Below are positions 11,701 through 35,536 of a stretch of DNA of 35,536 nucleotides, piece after piece (the stretch's first letter is position 1; every line of letters begins with the position of its first letter). The notes beneath the pieces were generated by a model. The model worked only from the letters and a program-made list of their open reading frames with translations, made no database searches and was not told the origin of the DNA. The position numbers were made by a program, and so were the translations under genes. This DNA comes from Chara braunii (Eukaryota > Streptophyta > Charophyceae > Charales > Characeae): positions 761,138 to 796,673 of the forward strand of contig BFEA01000423.1 in NCBI GenBank assembly GCA_003427395.1, in the 5' to 3' direction.

Positions 11701-12485
11701 CCGAAGATTAGTGTATGGGGTGAGGCTCATGGACGGTGTGTATATTTTACTGGTTCTTAAGAAGGGAGATAGAAAGTCTGTAGTGAAAGTCAATAAAATC
11801 AGAAGGAGGTTCGATAGTTGCTATCCAAAGTCGCTAACCTTGAAAAGGACCGACGATTGTTCCGATACCTGGGATTTTCTTGGGTGCGGTATGCAGGTAA
11901 ATTCGAGTTTTCCTTTTCTGGGTTGTTTTCAGCGAACCAAGAATCAGGACACGATTTGGTTCTCTGACCAGGTTATTTTCAGAACCGGTCAGGACTTCAA
12001 TTTGTGGTCCTCCAGAAGGCAGAAATTGGTGTCTATTACGGGTTGGCTGTACCGAATAGACAGGAATACGACAGATTGAGTCCGTATTCCCCAGCATGTC
12101 CTTACCCTGAGGAAAGAGTATAGGGCAAAAAGTTTTTCTAATCACTTCTTCGCGAATGCCCTTGGGAACTTCGCGAAAAATCGCGACTCGTTTTGGCAAT
12201 TGGCTGCCAGTATTCTTTCTGGAAATACGGAATAGTTACTGCTATATATAGATTACTCAGACTACGGTCTAATCCTCTTTCGACATGGCGTCGGGCATGT
12301 GCCTGGTTCTGGGAAGTGGAAGTGCAGGCGCAGTACAGGGGGAAGAAGTGGTGAAAAGTTGAGGTGTATTCTCGAGTTGTTGTTTTTCGTGTTCGTGAGC
12401 TCTTGGATGTTACTCTCTCTATTGAAAGCTTTTGTCGCAGTTACTTGGACTTCGATCTTGTTGATCGTGTGTGTGTACTTTCACC
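8795..12485 (+). mobile_element. PLE-2: decayed Penelope-like retroelement with N-terminal GIY-YIG nuclease
   Basis: This plus-strand retroelement contains the 8846-12235 polyprotein relic, then about 250 bp of 3' non-coding DNA ending in an A-rich tract (AAAAAATAAAAAAATAAAAA) near 12500. Unlike PLE-1 it has no zinc-knuckle region and no flanking direct repeats that I can see, so it is probably 5'-truncated. TATATATAG at 12243-12251 lies just after the coding region. The nuclease lies before the reverse transcriptase, the reverse of canonical Penelope elements. This is the arrangement described for the permuted Chlamys/Naiad-type clade. Confidence 0.75.
8846..12235 (+). pseudogene. PLE-2 polyprotein: SAP-like, GIY-YIG endonuclease, CxC motif, reverse transcriptase
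   Basis: One reading frame runs from ATG 8846 to TAG 12233-12235 (1129 codons) with no frameshift. It is interrupted at 9326, 9941, 10037, 10058, 10247, 11201 and 12077 (TGA) and at 11000 and 11537 (TAG). Domains in order: a SAP-like helix-loop-helix at 9068-9180, then an acidic tail; GIY-YIG at 9548-9805 with VYVGV, TYVGKTERS, the Arg and His of DTRWVEH, Glu in LENWYI and Asn in CLNS; a basic Lys/Arg tract; C-x-C-x10-H-x2-C at 10601-10651; DRDLGELVLMCP at 10922-10957; YVLPK at 11123; motif A DIKDIF at 11363-11380; and GIPMGK at 11609. The YxDD box is LMDG at 11726-11737, so the second catalytic Asp is lost. The frame is open back to 8795, but ATG 8846 is the first start. It is certainly non-functional as read. 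Confidence 0.8.
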
Positions 12486-12752
12486 TCTACTAACTTGTTG
12501 AAAAAATAAAAAAATAAAAAATATATATTACAAATTTATACTCCATCATTTATAAATCTAAGTGGTCTTATCAAGTCACATCTTTTAAGGGTCCTCATCG
12601 TTTTGCTTATTTCTAACTCAAAAATACAATTGATACAAATTATTTCCGTTTATATTTTTTTAATCAATTTTTGTGTGCTCTCTTTTGTTTTTTATATAAT
12701 TTATGAATTTTACAATTAAATTTTAATTTTGTGTACATATATGTATCATAAC
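12486..12752. other. AT-rich spacer
   Basis: No gene is visible. It begins with A-rich DNA that may be the 3' tail of PLE-2. It ends with ATCATAAC at 12745-12752, the left flank of element C. Confidence 0.35.
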
Positions 12753-12995
12753 CTAGACTACCAGCCAAACCGCCCAAGTCATCTTATTTTCCCGAGCGGC
12801 CCGATCATACAAAAATATTAAAAGGTCCTTAAGAAAAAAAATATAATAATAATTTGCAAAAAAAAATGTTATGAAAGAAAATAAATTGAACAACTTTTGT
12901 CTCAGGGTCACATCAAAATTCTTTATCAAATTTAAAAGTTTTTTTTTTTCTTTGTCTCGCCTGGCAAGTGGTCGCGGAACACTCTAGTAGCCTAG
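12753..12995 (-). mobile_element. Short non-autonomous element (hAT-like MITE), copy C
   Basis: The ends are CTAGACTACCA (left) and AGTAGCCTAG (right), which form imperfect terminal inverted repeats. The flanks are ATCATAAC at 12745-12752 and GTCATAAC at 12996-13003, matching at 7 of 8 positions. An 8-bp duplication is typical of the hAT superfamily. The internal core ACAACTTTTGTCTCAGGGTCAC is in reverse orientation relative to copies E-G. There is no coding capacity, so it would have been moved in trans. Confidence 0.65.
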
Positions 12996-13300
12996 GTCAT
13001 AACCATAAATTTTAAAATACTTTTATTTTTTATGTTTGAGTTTTATAGCAATATCAAACCAATCTGCTCAAAATTAAAAGTGAGAGCATACATAATTTTT
13101 GACTGTCAAAAATAAAAATGTAGCAAGGATGAAAAAAAATTATAGTTTTTTACTTTTATTTTGTAATTTATATTAATTTTCATCAAATTGAATAGCAATT
13201 AAGATTCGATTTATCTCAAATAGAATATAAGTGATTAAATATACATTTATTATAAAATTATTTACGTGAGCGTGATTAAAATATATATATAGATATAATA
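12996..13300. other. AT-rich spacer
   Basis: I see no gene or repeat beyond the 8-bp flank of copy C at its start. Confidence 0.35.
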
Positions 13301-13376
13301 CTAGGTTACGAGAGTGTTCCGAGACCACTTACTCGACCGGGCTCAAAAGAATTAAAAATTTAAATTAAAAATATAT
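13301..13376 (+). mobile_element. Short element family, fragment D (5' end only)
   Basis: It begins CTAGGTTACGAGAGTGTTCCG and continues to ACTCGACCGG, matching the 5' ends of copies E, F and G. It is cut off after 76 bp by the start of copy E. Confidence 0.5.
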
Positions 13377-13557
13377 CTAGGCTACTAGAGTGACACAGAT
13401 CCACTTGCCCGCACGGACAAAAAAAAAATAAAAACTAAAAAATAAAAAAATATATTTTTATATTTAAATGTTTGTTTTAAATTTAGTAAATAATTTCGAC
13501 GTGACCCTGATAAACAAGTTGTTCAGTTTATTATTTTGCATAAAATAATTTTTTTTT
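13377..13557 (+). mobile_element. Short element family, copy E (3' end replaced by copy F)
   Basis: It starts CTAGGCTACTAGAGTG and has the core TTTCGACGTGACCCTG with GTTGTTCAGTTTATT. Where the 3' GC-rich end should begin, copy F starts instead. E and F together look like a tandem dimer or a nested insertion. Confidence 0.55.
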
Positions 13558-13839
13558 AGGCTACAAGAGTGGCCCGAGTCCATTTGCTCGGTCGAACGAA
13601 AAAGAAATTAAAAAAATAAAAAACTAAGATTATTCTTTTATTTAAATTATTATTTTAAATTTAGTAAAAAATTTCGATGCGACCCTGAGGCAGAAGTTGT
13701 TCAGTTTATTTTTTTGTAGAATATAGTTTTTTTATAGATTTTTTGAATTTTTGTTTTTGGGTTGGGACCTTCCTCAGTCCTTGCGGGGACGGGGTGCTCG
13801 AAAAAATTAGGTGACTCGGGCGGCCCGACTGGTAGCCTA
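13558..13839 (+). mobile_element. Short element family, copy F
   Basis: It starts AGGCTACAAGAGTGG and ends CGACTGGTAGCCTAA. The core TTTCGATGCGACCCTGAG with GTTGTTCAGTTTATT is nearly identical to that of copy E. Its 3' GC-rich block (GGGACCTTCC, CGGCCCGACTGG) matches copy G. Confidence 0.6.
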
Positions 13840-13863
13840 AATATATATATATATATTTTTAAC

Positions 13864-13902
13864 CTAGGCTACCAGAGTGGTCCGTGGTCAATTGCCCGGC
13901 CG

Positions 13903-13937
<35 letters not shown>

Positions 13938-14135
13938 TAAATTTCATTTTGTATTCTAAATATGGTGAAGAATTTCGATGTGACCTTGGGATAAAAATTA
14001 TTCAATTTCTTTTGCTGCATAACATAATTTTTTTCGAAGTTTTTGATTTTTTTTTTTTTTTTTTTTTTTTGGGACCTTCCCTGGTCCTTGCACGGGTTGG
14101 CCATCGGGACCCGGACGGCCCGATTGGTAGCCTAG
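13864..14135 (+). mobile_element. Short non-autonomous element (hAT-like MITE), copy G, the best preserved
   Basis: It starts CTAGGCTACCAGAGTGG and ends GATTGGTAGCCTAG, giving an 11-bp terminal inverted repeat. The flanks are TTTTTAAC at 13856-13863 and TTTTTAAG at 14136-14143, matching at 7 of 8 positions, again an hAT-like 8-bp duplication. A runs at 13903-13933 and T runs at 14047-14070 bracket the core TTTCGATGTGACC. No protein is encoded. Confidence 0.68.
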
Positions 14136-14143
14136 TTTTTAAG

Positions 14144-14330
14144 TTAATGTCTTATTTTTTATTTTGTAAAAAACAATTATGTAATGCCGAGACAAAAGTT
14201 GTGCACTTTATGTATTTGCATAATACAATTTTTTTTTAGATTTGTTGTTTTTTTTTTTACCTACTTAGGCCTTTGCACGGCTGGGCCGCCTGAGTAAACA
14301 AGGTCACCCAGCGGTTCGGTTGGTAGCTTA
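14144..14330 (+). mobile_element. Short element family, copy H (5' truncated)
   Basis: Only the 3' two thirds is present: the core GAGACAAAAGTTGTGCACTTTA, the T run, then CCTTTGCACGG and the end CGGTTGGTAGCTTA. It directly abuts copy G. Confidence 0.5.
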
Positions 14331-14915
14331 ATTCTAATATATTTTCGTAAAGTGGGTATAATACACTTATCATCATTAATTTATTTAGATTGGTTTTTTA
14401 TTTTAATATATTAAAAAAATCATTATGGTTGATCCGAACATTATGAGTAAATACCATACTTGCGGCGCATCCTGTGAGCGGGGTCGCTGCACATGCAACG
14501 CAAAGCGCCCGAACATGCATGCGTGCGCACATGATGTGGCACATCAGTAAAAAATATAATAATAATAAAAATTGAAAGGACAGGGTAAGGTGAGCAAACA
14601 TATCCCTTGGTTCTGAAAATCAAACTGCAAAAGGAAAAAAAGTTGCGGTCACTCCATATCCCAACACTGCTAGTACATGTGTGTGTGTGTGGGTTTGTAT
14701 GTCCTAATTGTGTCTAATCTGATTTTCGAAGGGCCTTTACGAATTACCAAGGATCCCTCATGGAGCAGAGATAGACATTAGACGTTCATTTTGTTTGCGT
14801 GGGTCGATAATATATAGTATGGATTTAAATTCAAGTTTGTACATCACAGTTATGGGTCACTGATTCTTTGTTGTCTCGTTTTTCTTTTGTTTTATCGTTT
14901 TTATTTTCTTAGGAA
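14331..14915. other. AT-rich intergenic DNA
   Basis: No gene was seen. A GCGC/ATGC-rich patch lies at 14455-14545 and a short GT run at 14675-14692. Confidence 0.35.
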
Positions 14916-15116
14916 TATGTGCAGTGACTCTAAGGGCCTCTACTCACCACATGCACAAAAGACAAAACATATGGCACCGTATTATTCCACGTTCTAGCAG
15001 AAGATTCATTATAATTATGCACAGTGACCCTAATAGTCTCTACTCACCAAATGTTAAAAAGACAGAACATATGGAGACGTATTATTCCACATTATAGCAA
15101 AAAATTCATTATAATT
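14916..15116. repeat. Tandem duplication of a unit of about 101 bp
   Basis: Units at 14916-15016 and 15017-15116 share CTCTACTCACCA, ACATATGG, GTATTATTCCAC and ATTCATTATAATT. A short third start (AATTATGCGCAGAGACC) follows near 15153. The repeat is non-coding. Confidence 0.6.
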
Positions 15117-15426
15117 CTGCATAGTTGGTGAGTACTGCAACCAAACCCTGAGAATTATGCGCAGAGACCAACAGGAGTTAGCTAAGAGAGCAACCCATAA
15201 CTATTGAAACATAAACATGAATACGAATCTTGAGTATATAAAAAACCAACTCGTGCTCCATTTTGTATTCATTACCTGCCTCGATTTTGGTGGAAGGTCC
15301 TTGCTAAATTGTTAGGAGGACCTTTCAGATAACCTACATGGGCCCTCTGATACGTATGAAAGGAATCCTTTATTTTTTTTTTTTCTCTCTTTCTCTGTCT
15401 CTGTGTGTATACACACACACCCTTAA

Positions 15427-15464
<38 letters not shown>

Positions 15465-16623
15465 AAAATAACAAATTTAACGCATTATTAATTTGCGCAC
15501 AACGCATGACACACGCGCACTACACGACGCACTGCAAAAGTGAACCGCAAATATAGTAAATACACGTTCTTTATATTGAAAATATTTTATCATGGGACGA
15601 AACTTTATATTTTTATATGAATATCATTATCAATTTATATTTATAAAATTTTTAATTCTTTAACTTTAGCTTATTCTTATATAATTGTTTTGGTATTTAT
15701 CTACACTTTCAACGTTCTATAATATGTCATACCAAAAATTTAACTTATTATTTTATAATTGTCATAGTATATGCCTTAACCTCGATGTTATGTAATAAAT
15801 CTTTACATGAAAAATATATAAAATAATTAACAAAATTATATGGCAACAATACTTTATTTTACACATAACCTTCTCATCAATCATGAGGTAGGTAAATTAT
15901 AAAAGAGAGACTGCAAAAAATGGAAAAAAAAATTATAAAATATGTTAGTTAAAGCTATCCCTGAAAAATGTGACAAATATTAAATATAACTATTTAAAAA
16001 ATATGAGATATCAATAATTTTATTACTTTTAAACGATTAAATAATTAAATAAGGTAAACATTTGCAAGTGTTGCCGTCACATATAGTAACAATCCAACTA
16101 AACGCAATTCAGACTCTCAAAATATAAGGTAAGCAAAAAAATTAAGAAAAATACCTTAGTAATTATAGTAATTATGTCCTTAAAAATAATAACAAAATTA
16201 ACCGCTTTGGAACAATAATTGAAAAGTTATTGAATAATATTGTAATTTATAACACATTCTTTAATTTTTGTGACAACAATAACGATTATTGTTAGAATAC
16301 TTGAACGTAGATTTGGGTATTTATTATCAATTATGGATCACAACTCCTTGTATTTGAATTGACATAGAAAAATGGATGTGAAACATTACTAATGTTGCAC
16401 AATCACACTCGAGCTTCACATTAGTCAAATGTATCCCAAACAGGCTGTTGAGGTTCAACCTCATGATGAGTCGGTGAAAGTCCAACGAAACAATCTGACA
16501 CTATCATGCTTTTTTTAAGTGTATAGCGAATATGACAACACACATATATGCATATATGTAATATATAATTATACAACACATATATGTATCGTCCATATAT
16601 GTACACATACAAGGGGTGGCCCC
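15117..16623. other. AT-rich intergenic DNA with microsatellite
   Basis: It contains a T/CT tract at 15370-15400 and an (AAT)n microsatellite at 15426-15462. No gene or known element is recognised. Confidence 0.4.

Positions 16624-16711
<88 letters not shown>
16624..16711. repeat. Compound (GT)n(GA)n microsatellite
   Basis: About 15 bp of GT repeat runs directly into about 73 bp of uninterrupted GA repeat. Open frames across it are artefacts of the dinucleotide. It sits at the change from very AT-rich to balanced composition. Confidence 0.9.
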
Positions 16712-16717
<6 letters not shown>

Positions 16718-16734
16718 TTGTGTTTTGCACGCTC

Positions 16735-16847
16735 ACTACCTTCTTCCCCCAAATACAACGTACGGTCATTCTAGCTGTATCTAGACTGAAAGATGCCTCA
16801 AATACGGCTGTAATGACCGTACGTTGTATTCGGGGGAAGAAGGTAGT
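16735..16847. mobile_element. Near-perfect hairpin element (foldback MITE-like), copy 1
   Basis: Two 46-bp arms, 16735-16780 and 16802-16847, are inverted copies with 42 of 46 matching positions around a 21-bp loop. The ends read ACTACCTTCTTCCCCC and GGGGGAAGAAGGTAGT. A decayed relative lies in intron 4 at 26992-27110, which shows that this is a dispersed element rather than a chance palindrome. If transcribed, it would form a long hairpin RNA. No clear target-site duplication was found. Confidence 0.65.
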
Positions 16848-17700
16848 TACTGCAAGGTCCGAGCCCTCCTTTGTTTTCTTCAAGTGCAGGTAGGCGTTCA
16901 ACAGGCCCCTCATGGCCTACCACTTCTGCAGTTTGACAGGCCGCCCATAGCCTACCACTTTTCCAAACATACAGGATATTACTTGCTGCAACTTCTCCAT
17001 GCTCAGCCGTCCTCCATCCTTTGTTCTGGGCCTTAGCCACTCATATTTGACCACAGGTGCTTCTCGCGTAGTGTCGAAATGCCTCTTGGCCTGATCTGGC
17101 CTGGTACCGTACCGGTTACTTTCACTCCGGCAGGGCAAAATCGGCGCCTACGCTCGGGGGAAAGGATGCCCTGCAGGTGGCCCGCTCTGCGAGCGCGGAC
17201 AAATGTGTGTTTCTCGCTGGACCGACTGGACGGATGTATGTGGAGTGTCCATCGCGACCTGTTTGGTGCACCCCGCCCAGGATTGATACCCCTGTGAAGG
17301 ATTTTCAAGGGTTGGAGGCATAGCAATCGGTGGGGGACGGGAGGTGCGGCATCAGTAGTAGAGAGGAGTGCAGGCGAGGGAGAGTGCTACCACGGCGGCT
17401 TCAGAAATCTCGCACCGCTCAGCAGCTTCTGTGTGCGGCACCTTCGCGTAGGCGCAGCCTGCACTACCGTGGGGGACGGTCCCGGCTATCTTCTAAAGCC
17501 CTTCACCCAGCAAACTGACAACCGTGGTCCGTCAATATGACGTCTGGAGGCTGAAAAGAGTGGGACAAACGGGATTGACATGTTCTGTGGGTGGGTGGGA
17601 AGGTAAGGGCCGGACGGGGGTACCAACAATAGAGTCCTGCTGGAGATGCGTTAGGGAACAATAGAGGTGTGCTCAAGGGTGCATGTGGAGCATCCGTGAT
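16848..17700. other. Unidentified GC-richer upstream region
   Basis: Several open frames exist on both strands, for example 16917-17138 and 17033-17326 on the minus strand. None has a recognisable domain. A short repeat (GCCTACCACTT) occurs at about 16915 and 16952. The region may include distal promoter DNA of the LSM14-type gene or an unrecognised relic. Confidence 0.3.
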
Positions 17701-18057
17701 GATGAATTGTGGAGATGGGTCCGTGCGTGAAAGTGCTTTGGCGGAGAGGAGCGAGAGAGAAAGGTTGCGAAGGGAGCATGGCAAATGAAAGGTTGTCGGA
17801 AGAGAGGACAGAGCGCCGTCGAGACTTGCGTTGAGAGTTAGGGCGTGTGGACGGGGTTGTCGATGATGGTGACATGACGGAGTTGCCGTGATTCGTATCG
17901 CTCGTCGGAGGGGAAAGCGTCGCGCGCGTTGAGGTTGTGGTGCAGCAGCGGTTCATTAGTCTCTTGAAGTAGGGGAATTAAAAGTGTGAGAGGAAGCGAG
18001 GAAGAGTAGAGGTTTGGGGGGGGGGCGGGTAGGTGGGAGGGGAGAAGGAGGGTAGCC
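17701..18057 (+). promoter_or_regulatory. Presumed proximal promoter and 5' UTR of the LSM14/DCP5 gene
   Basis: This is the purine-rich region directly upstream of the start codon at 18058. The transcription start cannot be placed and no clear TATA box is seen. Several ATG triplets lie upstream and could form short upstream frames if transcribed. Confidence 0.35.
18016..18052 (+). promoter_or_regulatory. G-tract with quadruplex potential just before the start codon
   Basis: Five G tracts (10, 3, 3, 4 and 3 bases) with short loops lie within 37 bp and end 5 bases before ATG. On the sense strand this could form an RNA G-quadruplex in the 5' UTR. The G-run pattern is seen directly; the structure and any role in translation are inferred. 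Confidence 0.5.
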
Positions 18058-34473
<16,416 letters not shown>

Positions 34474-35536
34474 CGGGGAGGTTTTGTAGAAATGTCAGCT
34501 TTCTTCAATTCGGGGTTTTTCTGATGATATTTCGTGTGACGAAGCGCTCACTGTTTTCTTCACCCTTTAATTCTTTTTAATCTTTTTTCCATCTGCGGCA
34601 AGAATCATCATCGTTTATATTTGCCCATGCAGCTGCGTGAGGTTTGTAAAAAGTTCAAAACCGGTGAACAGATTCTGATGTGAAGAAGAATCTGGGGCAG
34701 GTGGGGTCAGCCGACAGGGTGATTGTGTGATGGCAGAAGAGAATGCAGTGCACTTTGAGCTGTTTTTTGCATCCAGTCTCTGCTTGTTGAATACGCCGGC
34801 TATGACGAGGGTCTCGGCAATCGAGAGAGCAATTGAGAGCTAATTGGCTTGGCCGATTCTGGAACCGCGGGGTGAGGACTGGGTTCAGCTGATTGATTCT
34901 GCATTAAGGTCACTGCACGGTGAAGGCGGGTCTCGGGTGGGCTTTGGCGATTCTGTCTGAACCCATTTTGACACCTTGTGGATTTACGGAATAGCAGAGA
35001 AGAAAACGGGACTTGCCTTACCAGGTGCTGACGATGGGTGTTGTTGGAAAGCTTCAAGATCTGGATTGGCTGCAGACTGAACAAGCAGGTGGCGCCAGGC
35101 TTGAGCTCGGTTTTCTGGAAGAAAAAGGGAGTAAAAATGCTGGGAGGAAATTGTCACGAGGGGACAGGATGGTTCCTTTGAAACTTCATCAAAGGTACTA
35201 GCCTGCTCTGGAAACAGATCGAGGAGATGCTGGCTTGGACAAGGCATGAGGGGCCTTTGGCAAACGTCCGCCAGCAAGAGCAGTATCTGGGAAAGGCACT
35301 AGGGGTGATAGAAGATGGGTAGTAATGTGAGGCCAACAGCAAGGTAATATTCATACGACTGCAGGAATGGAGGATCATCCTGTGTGCATAAACCTCCATG
35401 GAGGAGGGGAGGACATGCTTGTTCTTCTCATGGTGTGTAGCAGAGGATCGGTCAGCTTTTGTTTTTCTTTAGGTAGATCTTTGTTTCAAGGTGTTCCTGT
35501 AGGAGCATACGAATGAATGTAAAGGGAGCGAATGGG
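34474..35536 (+). other. 3' UTR and downstream DNA
   Basis: No gene was seen. T-rich tracts at 34555-34590 and near 35456-35472 and an AATGAATG near 35511 could belong to polyadenylation signals, but the transcript end cannot be placed. Confidence 0.35.

Noticed and set aside
16504-16913. Open frames on both strands with long Ser-Leu or Arg-Glu repeats
   Set aside because: They are translations of the GA/GT microsatellite and the hairpin element.
17503-17784. Minus-strand frame ending in DVILTDHGCQFAG, similar to an integrase catalytic motif
   Set aside because: Only about ten residues match. The flanking sequence lacks the other Asp and Glu and any integrase pattern, and the frame stops right after the motif. 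Probably chance.
34800-35399. Minus-strand open frames downstream of the gene
   Set aside because: They overlap each other in different frames, show no domain, and lie in the likely 3' UTR.

Overview
The window looks like nuclear DNA of a streptophyte plant: an early-diverging land plant or a charophyte-grade alga. The single host gene has a plant-like LSM14/DCP5 protein sequence, nine exons with GT-AG introns up to 5.4 kb, and abundant decayed transposable elements with long microsatellites. The exact species cannot be told from the sequence.

Left part (1 to about 16.6 kb) is AT-rich repeat territory with no intact gene. It holds two decayed Penelope-like retroelements (PLEs) in opposite orientation. 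PLE-1 is on the minus strand (1282-6458) and is flanked by two direct repeats of about 515 bp, which look like pseudo-LTRs. PLE-2 is on the plus strand (about 8795-12485). Both share an unusual order: SAP-like segment, GIY-YIG endonuclease, CxC zinc motif, then reverse transcriptase. The endonuclease is therefore N-terminal, as in the permuted Chlamys/Naiad-type PLE clade. PLE-1 also has an upstream CCHC zinc knuckle and a charged coiled coil. PLE-2 keeps one reading frame for 3.4 kb without any frameshift, broken only by nine TGA/TAG codons. Around the PLEs lies a family of short elements of about 250-280 bp with CTAGGCTACC termini. Two copies have near-matching 8-bp flanks, so hAT-like non-autonomous elements are likely. 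At 13.3-14.3 kb they form a tandem or nested cluster.

A (GT)n(GA)n microsatellite at 16.62-16.71 kb and a 113-bp near-perfect hairpin element (16735-16847) mark the change to less AT-rich DNA.

Right part (18058-34473, plus strand) is one gene for an LSM14/Scd6/DCP5 mRNA-decapping and translational-repression factor of about 727 residues. Exons 1-3 encode the LSM14-type Lsm domain. Exon 4 encodes a long P/Q/A/S/G-rich linker. Exons 5-6 carry RGG-type segments, exon 7 the FDF box, exon 8 the FFD box and most of the TFG box, and exon 9 the end of the TFG box and a C-terminal RGG tail. A strong G-tract lies just upstream of the start codon. The introns carry a relative of the hairpin element (intron 4), a 35-bp minisatellite and a CA/GATA/GA microsatellite (intron 1), and two tandem repeat arrays (intron 7). 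One repeat of the first array looks like a cryptic poison exon. The last kilobase holds the 3' UTR and downstream DNA.

No RNA gene, CRISPR array or operon was seen. All coordinates and alignments were made by eye.
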